Assembly: GCF_001571385.1 (NCBI RefSeq)
Contig: NZ_BCNW01000001.1
Coordinates: 1,736,001 to 1,800,000, forward strand
Reading direction: 5' to 3'
DNA length: 64,000 nucleotides
Source of the DNA: Methanofollis ethanolicus
GTDB taxonomy: Archaea; Halobacteriota; Methanomicrobia; Methanomicrobiales; Methanofollaceae
Below the pieces are notes generated by a model. The model did not search any database. It saw nothing but the letters and a program-made list of their open reading frames with translations, and was not told where the DNA came from. The translations under genes were made by a program, and so were the position numbers. Each line of letters opens with the position of its first letter. Within the stretch, counting starts at the first letter, position 1. Below, in pieces: positions 51,640 through 60,891 of the stretch.

Positions 51640-52527
51640 TCACCACTGCGGCGACGGTTTCCCTCCCCCCACCATCCCCCGACAAAACCCGATCGTCTCC
51701 CCGACCTTATTTTTATGGTGGACCTCGGGGTTGATGATGACCGGGTGGTCGAACGTCCCGATCTTTGCACAGATCCTCTCCCACGGGATCGGGTCGCCGA
51801 CCGACGGGGTGCCGTGCTTCCGGTGGATATGGAAGCCCCGGAGGAAGGCCGGCGGGACCAGGTCGAAGGAGGCGAAGCACCTCTCCTTCGTCACCGTGTG
51901 CAGCTGCTGGACGTCGAGCACGCAGCCGAAGGACGCAAGGAGGTCGTCGCCCCTCGCGGCCACGTCGTCGGCAAGTTTTCGGATCTCCCTCCCCTCCTGG
52001 ATGCACTGCCCTGTCCTGTTCTCCAGCATGACCGCGGGCCGCATGCCGAACGCCCCCTCATAGGCGTCGAGGAGGGAGACGACAGAGCCGATGATGTCCT
52101 GGGTGGTGTTCCTGCGGTCGCCGGGGTGGACCTCGATCAGGTCTGCCGGTCTGCCGAGGACGTCAGAGACATCGAGGACCATCTGGACGAACCTCTCCCG
52201 CCACCCGGCATCATACCACTTGAGAGGGGCCTGGGCCGAGATCCCGTAGCCGTCGGTGCGCCTGAGGGAGGGCTCGGTGTGGAGGATGGAGTGCGCCTCG
52301 TCCCGGAACACCGAATCGCCGTCATACAATTTCTCGATCGCGGCCCTGTCAGGGACGGCGCAGAGGTCGAGGCCGGTGGCCCGCACCTCGGTCCTGTTCT
52401 TGATGAAGTCGGCCGGGACCTCGATGTACGCACAGCCATGCTCCCGCGCCAGCCTCCACCTCTCGTCGAAGCCGCCCCTCTGCTTCAGGCTCGCCACATT
52501 GGGGTAGACATAGGAGACGGTCGTCAT
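51640..52527 (-). CDS. TIM-barrel protein, AP endonuclease 2/sugar isomerase-like
   Basis: A 295-residue protein that fits the xylose isomerase-like TIM barrel superfamily. Strand ends with metal-type ligands are visible: SILHTEPS (His, Glu), DLIEVHPGDR (Glu, His), AVMLENRTGQ (Glu), FGCVLDVQQLH (Asp, His) and RGFHIHRKHGTP (His). This set resembles the metal site of endonuclease IV and of sugar epimerases, but the substrate cannot be named. The start ATG 52527 is chosen; a TTG directly before it is less likely. The gene is convergent with the GIY-YIG remnant, whose end is 10 bases away. No operon partner is present. Confidence 0.78.
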   Translation of the reverse strand: MTTVSYVYPNVASLKQRGGFDERWRLAREHGCAYIEVPADFIKNRTEVRATGLDLCAVPDRAAIEKLYDGDSVFRDEAHSILHTEPSLRRTDGYGISAQAPLKWYDAGWRERFVQMVLDVSDVLGRPADLIEVHPGDRRNTTQDIIGSVVSLLDAYEGAFGMRPAVMLENRTGQCIQEGREIRKLADDVAARGDDLLASFGCVLDVQQLHTVTKERCFASFDLVPPAFLRGFHIHRKHGTPSVGDPIPWERICAKIGTFDHPVIINPEVHHKNKVGETIGFCRGMVGGGKPSPQW

Positions 52528-52693
52528 CAAAGGTATGAAAAAGGGTCCGAAGACCTAATATTTTGCTGAATTGTTCCGCAGAGGATTAGATATTGCAAAA
52601 AGAGTCTGCCGACTATTTATGTGAGCCACAAATAATTCAGTAAAAGTGCTTCTTTTTCGGAAGAGTTAACTCTCGCCGTTGCGATCGAGAGAT

Positions 52694-53620
52694 ATGACAC
52701 TCTTCGTCGATACCGAAAAAGGAAAGCAGGTGGCCCCCCTCCTCTACAACGCGTTCAGGACGACAGGCATTCTCGGCCGGGTGGATATGCCGGAGGACAG
52801 GCCGCCGGCCGGCGTCGAGACGGGATCGCGTGACCACCTCCTCTTCCTCACCCTCGCCGTCTCCCTCGACTACCAGAGGGACGCGTACGCACTCTGGGAG
52901 AGCGCCCGGCGCACCTACGAGGACCCGGCGACGCGGTACCTCTTCGACCCGGAGGCAGTGCACGAGGCATCCTACGCACAGGTCTTCGCGGACCTGAAGA
53001 AGCACGGGCTCTCGAAGAAGCACAATGACGACACCTTCATCTGGCGCACGGTGGGCATCTCGCTCTCCAAGAAATGGGGCGGGGACCCGCAGAACTTCCT
53101 GGCCGACTGCGGCTATGACGGCCCGACGGTCCTCAGGCGGCTGAGAGATGACCGGCACCTCGCCGACGGCCGCATGACCCCGGACTTCCCCTTCCTGCGG
53201 GGGAAGAAGATCGGGCCCCTCTGGCTGCGGATGCTCAGGGACAACGCGGGGCTCGCCGCCCTCACGAACCTGGAGAGCGTCCCCATCCCGGTCGACATCC
53301 ACGTCGCCCGCGCCTCCCTCTGCCTCGGCATCGTCCGCGGCACGTACGAGGGGAGGCTGGAGGATATCTTCGAGGCGATCAGGCAGGCGTGGGCGGAGAG
53401 CGTGAAGGGGCACGCGGCCGGCGGGCGGCCGATGATCGCCCTCGACGTGGACGAGCCCCTCTGGAACCTCTCCCGGTCAGGCTGCGGCAGAAGGGATAGG
53501 AGGACCGGCCTCTGCCCGCTCAGGGAAGCGTGCGAGATGGGCGCATACTGCGTGAAGGGACGGGTGGAGATCGAGGGGCAGAGGGCGGTGGTGGAGACGG
53601 AGAGATCGACCCCGCGATAG
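52694..53620 (+). CDS. EndoIII-like helix-hairpin-helix protein with Fe-S loop
   Basis: A 308-residue protein, mostly helical, that resembles the DNA-glycosylase (EndoIII/MutY) fold. It has a start like DHLLFLTLAVSLDYQRDAYA, then a central LAALTNLESVPIPVDIHVAR corresponding to the HhH and the helix with the catalytic Asp. Near the C-terminus are four cysteines in RSGCGRRDRRTGLCPLREAC and EMGAYC, spaced C-x9-C-x5-C-x5-C, differing from the C-x6-C-x2-C-x5-C of EndoIII. A [4Fe-4S] cluster is likely. Base specificity, if it is a glycosylase, is unknown. The start is ATG 52694 rather than the upstream TTG 52679. A terminator-like hairpin follows the stop. Confidence 0.72.
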   Translation: MTLFVDTEKGKQVAPLLYNAFRTTGILGRVDMPEDRPPAGVETGSRDHLLFLTLAVSLDYQRDAYALWESARRTYEDPATRYLFDPEAVHEASYAQVFADLKKHGLSKKHNDDTFIWRTVGISLSKKWGGDPQNFLADCGYDGPTVLRRLRDDRHLADGRMTPDFPFLRGKKIGPLWLRMLRDNAGLAALTNLESVPIPVDIHVARASLCLGIVRGTYEGRLEDIFEAIRQAWAESVKGHAAGGRPMIALDVDEPLWNLSRSGCGRRDRRTGLCPLREACEMGAYCVKGRVEIEGQRAVVETERSTPR

Positions 53621-53636
53621 ACGGTGGGTACAGAAA

Positions 53637-53656
53637 ACCCCTGGCGATTCAGGGGT
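53637..53656 (+). terminator. hairpin downstream of the EndoIII-like gene
   Basis: ACCCCTG (53637-53643) and CAGGGGT (53650-53656) form a 7-bp stem with loop GCGATT, 17 bases after the stop at 53620. No T tract follows, so terminator function is only likely by position. Confidence 0.4.
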
Positions 53657-53875
53657 GATGAAATGCCAGGGTGTAATCACTTCCTTATGAGAGGCGGGGG
53701 ATCGGCAGAAGAAAAGGGAGGTCGCAACCCTGCACTCCCTGGTGTGTCTGATCAAATCATCTCAATATTGGCGGAAGTATTAGCGAAGATTGGCGGATCG
53801 ACTACAATAGTTCTGCCTGGAATCCAACATCGGCAGGCTATGGTGTGATATTTTAACACCTGTACGGGAGAACGA

Positions 53876-54196
53876 TTGGAGACGGGGATGCCATTGAGAC
53901 CCGGGGACTGGACGACACTCCTCCTTGACCGCTTCACCATGTACCTGGCAGAGCCCCTGACCGTTGACGTCGCCAGGGGAGCAACCGAACAGGTAACCGA
54001 ACAGGTACGACGGTTTCTCCTCTGCCTGGAGGCAGGACCGCGGGGACGGCGAGAAGCCATGTACTGCCCTGGCCTGAGTCACCGCCCCACATTCCTGTAC
54101 GATTATCTGCAGCCTGCGATGCCGGCAGGACCCGGCCAGACACGGAAATACCGGATGACGCCGAAGGGCAGGGCGGTGGTGGCCACAGGAAAGTGA
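53876..54196 (+). pseudogene. C-terminal remnant of a Fic/RecG-like regulator
   Basis: The frame encodes ARGATEQVTEQVRRFLLC, then LSHRPTFLYDYLQPAMPAGP and QTRKYRMTPKGRAVV. This is the linker and winged-helix tail found at the end of RecG-like/Fic-type ATP-binding regulators (the usual form is RPTFLYNYLQPAL...P-x2-KYRLT-x-KG). The whole N-terminal catalytic part is missing. The same frame upstream (53624-53848) ends in a stop and shows no likeness to the family. A related remnant lies at 18901-19215. Whether the short product is made is unclear; ATG 53876 and 53888 are available. Confidence 0.55.
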
Positions 54197-54725
54197 GGAG
54201 GGCATCAGGTGATCGAACCGGGAAACGTCCCCGGGCGATCATCCCCGATAGGGCAACCCCCTCCGTCCCGAAAAACGTTCAATCCCGCCTCCTTTTCGGC
54301 TGTATCCCTTATCTCCCAGGGACGCAGGGCGGGCATCCGAACAGGCCGAACCCGTCTCTCCGATCTCAAAAATGAACAATATTCATTGCTTATATCGCCC
54401 TCCTGCGCCTGTCGGTCCCGCGGAGGAGGGAACACCCTGCCCCCTCACCGCCCTCCGGCCTGGGGTCAGGGGGAGGGGCGGGATTTTGGGGGGATTGCGC
54501 GACGAAAATGAGAACCATTTAGTCATATCTTCAATTCTAACGCCGGAAAGTCACCCTCCTCATCAGGTCGGTCAGCCTCGCCCACCCCCTCGCGACGGCG
54601 GAGGGGTGGGAGGCATTCAGGGACGACCTCGCCGCCGCCGTGCGGGCAGTCTGCCCCCGCCCCTGACAATTATATATGCGGACGGCCCATACGGGCACAT
54701 CCACGCCCCCCGGAGAGGAGGAGAG
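54197..54725. other. gene-free region before the ABC transporter
   Basis: I see no supported gene in these 529 bases. The long open frame running into the ABC gene from 54372 is low-complexity, Pro/Gly/Arg-rich and not protein-like. The end of the region holds the promoter. Confidence 0.5.
54670..54677 (+). promoter_or_regulatory. TATA box of the ABC transporter gene
   Basis: TTATATAT lies about 50 bases before ATG 54726. A transcription start near 54700 would leave a 25-base leader that contains the strong GGAGAGGAGGAGAG ribosome-binding site. Confidence 0.6.
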
Positions 54726-56486
54726 ATGAGAGACACCCTGGGCCGCGGCATCGCCTTTATGCGGGAGGTCCTCGCCGCCCCGCAGAAGACGGAGTTTCGG
54801 TACCGCGACCTCCGCTTCTTCCTCAGGTACGCAAAGCCCATCCGGAGACTCGGGGCCGCAAGCCTCCTCGGCACCCTCGTCCTCGTCGGCCTGCGGGCGG
54901 TCATCCCCCTCTCCGGCAAGGTCTTCCTGGACTACCTGGTGCCGGGCGCCGGCGCCCCTCCACCCGCGTTCCCGGTCCCCCTCTCCCTCCCGACCCTCCT
55001 CCTGGCGATGCTCGTCCTCGGCGCCGCCGTCGGGGTGCTCGGCCTCGTCCAGACCTATCTCCTGGTGCGGTTCAGGGAGGAGTACACCTTCGGCCTCCAG
55101 GCCGACCTCTTCGACCACGTCCTCCGCTTCCCCCTCTCCTACTTCAAATCCGGCCAGACCGGATACCTGATGTCCCGCATCTCCGGCGACGTCGGGGTCA
55201 TGCAGTACCTCTTCTCCCAGTTCCTCCCCCAGATCATCTCGAACGTCTTCTACGTCGCCTTCTCCGTGGTCATCCTCTACGCCCTCAGCGCCAGGCTGAC
55301 CGTCCTCCTCATCGTCTTCACGCCCCTCTTCCTCATCGCAAACCTCCTCTTCCTGGGTCGGATCCGCACCGTCACCTACCAGGAGAGGGAGAGGGAGGCC
55401 CATGTCTCGCGGGACCTGCAGGAGGTGCTCGCGGGCATCGAGACGGTGAAGGCCCATGCCGCCGAGGAGAGGGAGGTCGGGCGGGTGGTGGCGACCCTGC
55501 GGGGCGTGGTCAGGATGCGGGTCAGGAACGCGATGCTCGCCTCCCTCTCCGGCCAGTCCCTCCTCGGCACCGAGTTCCTCCTCCTCCTCGCCGTCGTCTG
55601 GGTCGGCGGGCAGGAGGTCATCGAAGGGGCGATGACGATCGGCGGCTTTGTGGCGTATATCGCGTATATCGTGACCTTCTCGGCGGCCGCACGGACGTTC
55701 TTCTCCCTCCCGGTCGTCCTCCAGCCCGTCGTCACCTCGGCAGAAAGGCTCCGCGAGATCTTCGGGACCGAGGAGGAGGCGGGCGGACTCGTGCCCGACG
55801 CCGTCGAGGGGAGGATCGCCTTCGAGGGCGTCTCCTTCTCGTACCCCGACGGCACGGAGGTGTTGCGTGACGTCAGCTTCACCGTCGGGCCGGGCGAGGT
55901 CGTCGCTCTCGTGGGGCGGACCGGCGCCGGGAAGACGACCCTGATCAACCTGGTCCTGGCGTATTATGCCCCGACGGCCGGCACGGTCACCCTGGACAGC
56001 CGCGACCTCGCAGACCTCGACCCCCGCTGGGTGCGGGGCCAGGTCTCCGTCGTCTCGCAGGACCTCTTCCTCTTCCACACCTCTGTCGAGGAGAATATCA
56101 GGTACGGGAGGCCCGAGGCCGGGAGAGAGGACATCGTTGCGGCCGCACGGAAGGCGCAGGTCCACGACGAGGTCCTGGGACTCCCGCAGGGCTACGAGAC
56201 TGTCGTCGGGGAGAGGGGGATGCAGCTCTCGACCGGGCAGAGGCAGAGGATCGCGGTGGCGCGGGCGTTCCTCCGGGACAGCACGATCCTGGTCCTGGAC
56301 GAACCGACCTCTGCCCTCGACGCCCTGACCGAGGAGAGACTGCAGGCGTCCCTTGCCGACCTGGCGGAGGGCAGGACGGTGGTGCTGATCACGCACCGGA
56401 CATCCCTGCTCGCCCTCGCCGACCGGGTGTACGCGATCGAGGACGGCCGCCTGGTGGAGAGGGCCGCGGCCGGCGAGGCGGCGTGA
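54726..56486 (+). CDS. ABC exporter half-transporter (fused membrane and ATPase domains)
   Basis: A 586-residue type IV (exporter-type) ABC protein. The N-terminal about 340 residues have six membrane segments and cytoplasmic loops such as FPLSYFKSGQTGYLMSRISG. The nucleotide-binding domain shows Walker A GRTGAGKTT, Q loop VVSQDLFLF, signature QLSTGQRQRIAVARA and Walker B ILVLDEPTSALD, with the H loop in LITHRTS. The signature reads LSTGQ instead of LSGGQ. Such proteins work as dimers and export lipids, peptides or drugs; the substrate is unknown, and no partner half lies next to it. The start is ATG 54726, directly after GGAGAGGAGGAGAG. The DNA upstream is non-coding despite an open frame. 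Confidence 0.93.
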   Translation: MRDTLGRGIAFMREVLAAPQKTEFRYRDLRFFLRYAKPIRRLGAASLLGTLVLVGLRAVIPLSGKVFLDYLVPGAGAPPPAFPVPLSLPTLLLAMLVLGAAVGVLGLVQTYLLVRFREEYTFGLQADLFDHVLRFPLSYFKSGQTGYLMSRISGDVGVMQYLFSQFLPQIISNVFYVAFSVVILYALSARLTVLLIVFTPLFLIANLLFLGRIRTVTYQEREREAHVSRDLQEVLAGIETVKAHAAEEREVGRVVATLRGVVRMRVRNAMLASLSGQSLLGTEFLLLLAVVWVGGQEVIEGAMTIGGFVAYIAYIVTFSAAARTFFSLPVVLQPVVTSAERLREIFGTEEEAGGLVPDAVEGRIAFEGVSFSYPDGTEVLRDVSFTVGPGEVVALVGRTGAGKTTLINLVLAYYAPTAGTVTLDSRDLADLDPRWVRGQVSVVSQDLFLFHTSVEENIRYGRPEAGREDIVAAARKAQVHDEVLGLPQGYETVVGERGMQLSTGQRQRIAVARAFLRDSTILVLDEPTSALDALTEERLQASLADLAEGRTVVLITHRTSLLALADRVYAIEDGRLVERAAAGEAA

Positions 56487-56557
56487 GAAAGAATTTGCTG
56501 TTCCGTTTTTCCCTTTAACAGGAGTTGACGGTAAAAAAATCGTCTCGGGGTCTTCCC

Positions 56558-57301
56558 TCACCCCTGCATCACGAAGAAGGTATACCCGTACTCCGTGCCG
56601 TGCGCCCGGTACACCGCGATCTCCCTTTTGAGATTTCCGACCAGTTCGTCCGCATCCGGGTTGCCGGCGTACTCGGCAGAGAACTCTTCGAGCCTCGCCT
56701 CCAGGGGGCGGTAGTACTCCTCCAGCCAGGCCTCTTCAGGGAGGCGGAAGGAGCCGAGGAGGTCGAGACCAGAGGAGGCGATGATCCTCGCCACCCCCTC
56801 CTCGGTCTTTATCGAGGGGTCGACATCTTCCCAGAAGGCCTTCGTCTCGGCCGACGGCGCGGCGGTGAACCAGACCGCATCGGAGACGGCCATATATCCG
56901 CCGTCCTTCAGGAACTCTTTCCAGTACGGGAGCCCCTTCTCAAAGCCCATGATGAAGATCGAGCCCTCGGCCCAGATGAGGTCGAAGGAATTTTTTTCGA
57001 AGGGCAGGTCGTCCATCGAGGCCCGGACCGTCCTGATGCGGTCGGCGACCCCTGCCTCTTTCGCCCTCTCCTCCAGGGTGGCGAGGACAGGCGGGTGGAT
57101 GTCGACCGCCGTGATCCTCGCCCCCGGGCAGAGTCGCGCCAGGGCGAGGGTCTGCGTCCCGGCCCCGCACCCGATATCCAGGACCTCGGGCCTTTCGGGG
57201 AGGTCTGTGATCATGCGGAAGGCGCGGGCCGTGCTCTCGTCGTTGCCCGGCCCCTGCCTGGGGAGGGTCTCGAAGAGGCGACAGATAAGGGAAATGTCCA
57301 T
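56558..57301 (-). CDS. class I SAM-dependent methyltransferase
   Basis: A 247-residue methyltransferase with Rossmann fold. Motif I is VLDIGCGAGTQTLALA (residues 40-55). It is followed by ITAVDIHPPVL (motif II acid), SMDDLPFEKNSFDLIWAEGS, which includes the post-II motif, and FLKDGGYMAVSDAVWF. The family start, with LPRQGPGNDEST, is typical of small-molecule methyltransferases in methanogens. The acceptor is unknown. It is the last of three codirectional minus-strand genes; the upstream membrane protein stops 37 bases before its start. There is no obvious ribosome-binding site. The stop lies 71 bases from the convergent ABC transporter gene. Confidence 0.88.
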   Translation of the reverse strand: MDISLICRLFETLPRQGPGNDESTARAFRMITDLPERPEVLDIGCGAGTQTLALARLCPGARITAVDIHPPVLATLEERAKEAGVADRIRTVRASMDDLPFEKNSFDLIWAEGSIFIMGFEKGLPYWKEFLKDGGYMAVSDAVWFTAAPSAETKAFWEDVDPSIKTEEGVARIIASSGLDLLGSFRLPEEAWLEEYYRPLEARLEEFSAEYAGNPDADELVGNLKREIAVYRAHGTEYGYTFFVMQG

Positions 57302-57338
57302 AGAGGAGGTGAAACCCCCTCATTCAAACTGTTTGTGG

Positions 57339-58295
57339 TCAGACCAGAATGTCCAGGACGAACTGTTTCGAACCGTCGATCCCGTGGACCGCGACGGCGA
57401 CGCTCACCGGCGTGCCGTTGTTCATGACCGCCGTCCCCTTCCAGGCGGCCCGCGACCCCTCGGCGGCCTGCAGTCCGCCGGCAGGGTCGACCGAGACGTC
57501 AAGGCCGCTCGCGGCAGCGGCGGAGGCGTTCGAGACCACGACACCGTTCAGATAGACCGAGAAGGGGGGGTCCGCAAGAGCGGAAGCGGAGGGTATGTCC
57601 CGGGCGGTGAGGACGATGGCGTCGGGGGCGGTGCGTTCGACCGAGATGACGGTCATACCTATCGCCGCCGAGGGGTGCACCCCGATCATCCCGGCACCGA
57701 GCATCAGGTGGGCGACGAGCGGCGGGATGACCATAAGGGCGAGGATGATGAAGGCTGTCGAGCCGATGACCAGCCGCGATGCCCGGGCATTCTCTCCGGG
57801 GGTGGCCGTCTTCTCCTGCGAGGAGAAGAGGAGGAGGGCGCCGAGGACGGCAAGGACCGCCATTATCAGGGCCCAGAGGAGGACGGAGGGAGCCAGACGA
57901 AGAATGAAGGAAACCTCGTAAATAAGGCCCTCAACCAGATCGGTGCTCCCGCGACTGAGGAGATCTGAGACCCGAGCATAGACCATAATGACAAGGCAGA
58001 CCATACACCCCGAAACCCCGCCAGCAAAGGCGGCCTGCACCTGGCTCTCGACCTCGCCCCGTTGCAGCGCGACCGCGAGCATCCCACTAAGGAAGAGGGC
58101 CAGGATGCTGAGCACGAGTGCATGGAGAGTGCTGACGGTGTCGAAAATGCCGTGGTTGAGACAGATGATTCCATGCCAGCACCACGTATCGGCATACGAA
58201 CTCAGGAATTTGAGCAGTCCGCCGCAAAGAAGCCCGGCAAGGAGCGAGGCGGGGAGGAGACGTTTGAGGGCCGTGAGTGTCTGTTCTTTTTTCAT
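57339..58295 (-). CDS. membrane protein with C-terminal extracytoplasmic domain
   Basis: A 318-residue protein. The first about 215 residues contain around five or six membrane segments. The last about 100 residues form a likely beta-rich extracytoplasmic domain (MTVISVERTAPDAIVLTARD, then FSVYLNGVVVSNASAAA), a pattern seen in archaeal type IV pilin-like proteins, which often have such a tail after a membrane anchor (DUF1628-like). I do not assign a family. Its start is ATG 58295 with GGTGAT upstream. It lies 19 bases after the stop of the next gene on the same strand, so the two are an operon, possibly with the methyltransferase. Confidence 0.72.
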   Translation of the reverse strand: MKKEQTLTALKRLLPASLLAGLLCGGLLKFLSSYADTWCWHGIICLNHGIFDTVSTLHALVLSILALFLSGMLAVALQRGEVESQVQAAFAGGVSGCMVCLVIMVYARVSDLLSRGSTDLVEGLIYEVSFILRLAPSVLLWALIMAVLAVLGALLLFSSQEKTATPGENARASRLVIGSTAFIILALMVIPPLVAHLMLGAGMIGVHPSAAIGMTVISVERTAPDAIVLTARDIPSASALADPPFSVYLNGVVVSNASAAAASGLDVSVDPAGGLQAAEGSRAAWKGTAVMNNGTPVSVAVAVHGIDGSKQFVLDILV

Positions 58296-58314
58296 GATAT
58301 CACCAGGTGAAGGT

Positions 58315-59553
58315 TCAGGTTCTGGCCCTCTCCACCGCCGCCCATGCCGCGAAGAGTGCCACCGCTCCTGCAGCGGCGATGCAGACGCCCCGGAGGGTCG
58401 AGACGGGGAGGGCGAGTGAGGGGGGAAGGGAGAGGTCGAGCGGGTCCGTCCAGAGGACGAGCACCACGAGGTACGGGAAGAGGAGGGTGCCTGAGAGAAG
58501 GACGGCGGGGATGGGCCGTCTCAGCGGGAGGTGACGCGTGAGGAGGAGGAACGGTGCGACCGTCGCAAGGAAGAGGAGGCTGAGTCCCGGAAGGAATGTC
58601 AGAAGGCTCAGCAGGGCGTCGAGGAGGGGAGGGGCGTCGAAGTACGACCACCCGGAGATAAAATTCGGCAGGTCCATACGCGTCGACGCCCCCATCAGGG
58701 AGGCGGGGACGAGATAGAGGGCGGCGAGGAGGGCGAAAAGGATCAACAGACGCCGCGGCCTGGCCTGCACCTCAGTCTTCACGCCCAGGAAGAGGAGGGC
58801 GGCGGCGCACCTGACGATAGGGGGGACGCCTATGTCCGGCATCCTGACCGCCGGTTCGGGATCTTCTCCCGGCGGCCTGACAGCGGACGGGGAGAAGCGT
58901 TCCGCGATCAGCGCCTCCAGCGCACCCTCCGGGTCGGGGCCGACGACGTCCCCCTGGGTCCCGTAATAGACGATGAAGAAATCATCTCCATTATCGAACG
59001 GCCTCACGTAGGTGAGAACGTACCCCATCGCCGTCTCGTTCGTGAAGAACAAGGCCGGACATACCTGCTCCGCCGCGGCGGCCGGGAGATGGTCGCCGAG
59101 GTCGAGAGTCACAGGAGATACCTCGCCGCGGGCGGCCAGCGACTCGAAGAACACCTTCTTCTCGTCCCTGAAGGCCTCTTCGTCGGTGTACCACCACTGG
59201 CCGACGACGTACTCCTCGCCTGTCTGCCCCCGCGTGCACACGGCATGGAGGGCGGTCGCGGACCGGGAGGAGAAAGAGAGGAAGGGGCCGTCGTCGACAT
59301 CCCCCGGGTCCAGGTGAAAGTCGCCCGCACGGGTGTGGACGGTGAAGGGGGATCCCGGCGTGCCCGACCCGTCGGGAATGAACCAGACATGCTTCATAAA
59401 AGAGTCGGGGGAGTCGGAGCCGCAGATAAACAGGCCGGGCTCGAAAAAACCCGGGACAAACCAGATGAGGATCATACAGAGAAGGAACAGTCCCATGGCC
59501 GCCGCCGGCCGCGGCGTCTGGTCTTCGGATCGGGTGGTCGTGCCTCTTTTCAT
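58315..59553 (-). CDS. membrane protein with large N-terminal extracytoplasmic domain
   Basis: A 412-residue protein. After an N-terminal membrane segment (AAAMGLFLLCMILIWFVPGF) comes a soluble region of about 200 residues, likely outside the cell, with many Asp and aromatic residues (EEYVVGQWWYTDEEAF). From about residue 255 on there are some five membrane segments. I recognise no family. The start is ATG 59553 with GGAG nearby. It is the first gene of a minus-strand operon with the membrane protein at 57339 and perhaps the methyltransferase. A TATA-like GATATAAAAAG lies near 59620-59630, but on the minus strand only the reverse of this A+T-rich stretch could serve. Confidence 0.7.
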   Translation of the reverse strand: MKRGTTTRSEDQTPRPAAAMGLFLLCMILIWFVPGFFEPGLFICGSDSPDSFMKHVWFIPDGSGTPGSPFTVHTRAGDFHLDPGDVDDGPFLSFSSRSATALHAVCTRGQTGEEYVVGQWWYTDEEAFRDEKKVFFESLAARGEVSPVTLDLGDHLPAAAAEQVCPALFFTNETAMGYVLTYVRPFDNGDDFFIVYYGTQGDVVGPDPEGALEALIAERFSPSAVRPPGEDPEPAVRMPDIGVPPIVRCAAALLFLGVKTEVQARPRRLLILFALLAALYLVPASLMGASTRMDLPNFISGWSYFDAPPLLDALLSLLTFLPGLSLLFLATVAPFLLLTRHLPLRRPIPAVLLSGTLLFPYLVVLVLWTDPLDLSLPPSLALPVSTLRGVCIAAAGAVALFAAWAAVERART

Positions 59554-59710
59554 GTGTATGCTCCGGTCAGGGCCGGTGGGGGGAGAGCGGCCCGGACAGG
59601 TACCAGTAATGGAAAATACGATATAAAAAGAGTTCGATATTGATTTTGTAATTATAAAGTTATTTGAAAAATATGATCGGTTTTTACCGGGCCGATCTCC
59701 GGGAGGGCCA

Positions 59711-60268
59711 TCACAGCCCGAGCACCTCGAGCCCCCAGAGGATGCCGATCATCACCAGCACGAAGGGGACGACCACCACCCAGGCGTTCACATGGAGATA
59801 CTCCGGGACCGTCAGGATCTCGTACTCGCCCCTCCCCAGGATGCCGCCGACCAGGCGGGGGTACAGGCGGGCGAAGACGCCGGCGCCGACGACCATCCCG
59901 ACCATGCCGCCGAAGAGGGCGTCGAGAGCGCCCGCCCCGACCGCACCCGCGACCGTCCCCGGACACCAGCCGAGGACCGCGAAACCGGCGCCGAAGATGA
60001 GGCCGCCGATCCCCACCGTCCCGAGGGTCACGTTCTTGCAGTGGATACGCACCATCTCCCTCCCCTTGAGGAGGTAGAAGCCGATCATCCCGACGATCAC
60101 CGCCGAGAGCATCAGCTTCACCACCGTGAAGTCCCGGAGGAGGAGCTGGCCCATGATGACGTCATAACTGGTGACGCCCCCCTTCTGGAGGAAAAAGCCG
60201 AAACCGATACCGATGAGAAGGCCGATCACGACCTGGGCCTTCGTGTTTGCGTGCAGGTCTTTGAGCAT
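59711..60268 (-). CDS. YeeE/YedE family transporter, second half
   Basis: A 185-residue membrane protein of the YeeE/YedE (TsuA-like) family, with about four or five membrane segments. The family's conserved cysteine motif is present, AVLGWCPGTVAGAVGAGA, together with the start AQVVIGLLIGIGFGFFLQKG. Family members import thiosulfate or other sulfur or selenium species. In many organisms one chain has both halves; here the halves are separate genes, with this one starting 5 bases after the first. The start is ATG 60268; the frame open back to 60892 is a shadow of the upstream gene. Together they should form one channel. The exact substrate is unknown. Confidence 0.87.
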   Translation of the reverse strand: MLKDLHANTKAQVVIGLLIGIGFGFFLQKGGVTSYDVIMGQLLLRDFTVVKLMLSAVIVGMIGFYLLKGREMVRIHCKNVTLGTVGIGGLIFGAGFAVLGWCPGTVAGAVGAGALDALFGGMVGMVVGAGVFARLYPRLVGGILGRGEYEILTVPEYLHVNAWVVVVPFVLVMIGILWGLEVLGL

Positions 60269-60273
60269 CCCCC

Positions 60274-60792
60274 TCACCCGACCCCGTAGATGACCATCGC
60301 CACCGCGATGCCGCCGATGAAGAAGAAGGCCGCCGCGAGCATGCTGTTCACCGAGAGCTGGATCGAGCCGCTGATCCCGTGGCCGCTCGTGCACCCCCCG
60401 GCCCAGCGTGAGCCGAAGCCCAGGAGAAAACCCCCGATGAGGGCGACACCGAGGCGGACGAGGGGATCGTCGCCGAAGGTCTCCGCCCAGAGCGGCGGCA
60501 CCCAGGAGAGGGTGAAGCTCCCGGAGAGCGTCGCCGCGATGAACGCCCCGATGACGATGCCCGGGATGACCATCCAGGTGCCGTCGACGGCCGGGACGAA
60601 CTTCCTGTAGTACGGGTGCTCCTTCACCGCCTCGCCCCGCACCGCCATCTCGACCATGCCGCTCGTCTTGGCGAAGGCCGTCGAACACCCGAGAGGCCTG
60701 TTCGCCAGGAGAAAAGAGAGCACGGCCATCACGCCCACGCCGATCCCCGCGAGGTACGGGGACCACTGGGCTGCCATAAGATAGTCGACCAT
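60274..60792 (-). CDS. YeeE/YedE family transporter, first half
   Basis: A 172-residue membrane protein, partner of the following gene. It has LANRPLGCSTAFAKTSGMVE near the start and GSRWAGGCTSGHGISG later, both with the cysteines that in TsuA handle thiosulfate. About four membrane segments are visible. The gene order (first half, then second half after 5 bases) equals the order within fused YeeE proteins, so expression is matched one to one. No TusA-like gene, the common sulfur-carrier partner, is in the neighbourhood. It diverges from the helicase-nuclease gene across about 100 bases. Confidence 0.88.
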   Translation of the reverse strand: MVDYLMAAQWSPYLAGIGVGVMAVLSFLLANRPLGCSTAFAKTSGMVEMAVRGEAVKEHPYYRKFVPAVDGTWMVIPGIVIGAFIAATLSGSFTLSWVPPLWAETFGDDPLVRLGVALIGGFLLGFGSRWAGGCTSGHGISGSIQLSVNSMLAAAFFFIGGIAVAMVIYGVG

Positions 60793-60891
60793 AGCATCCC
60801 CGACGATGCCGTCCCTCCAGATAGAGATGCCGCCTCACCTTCGTCACCCGCCCGCTCAACCTATGTATCTGGCAGGCACAGAGTACAGGCA

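Noticed and set aside
53624-53848. A 74-codon frame before the winged-helix remnant.
   Set aside because: It has no ribosome-binding site or family likeness, and its first part covers the terminator-like hairpin at 53637-53656.
54537-56561. A minus-strand open frame of 674 codons opposite the ABC transporter.
   Set aside because: Composition is dominated by Asp, Glu, Gly and Arg, typical of antisense reading in G+C-rich genes. The plus strand has clear ABC motifs.
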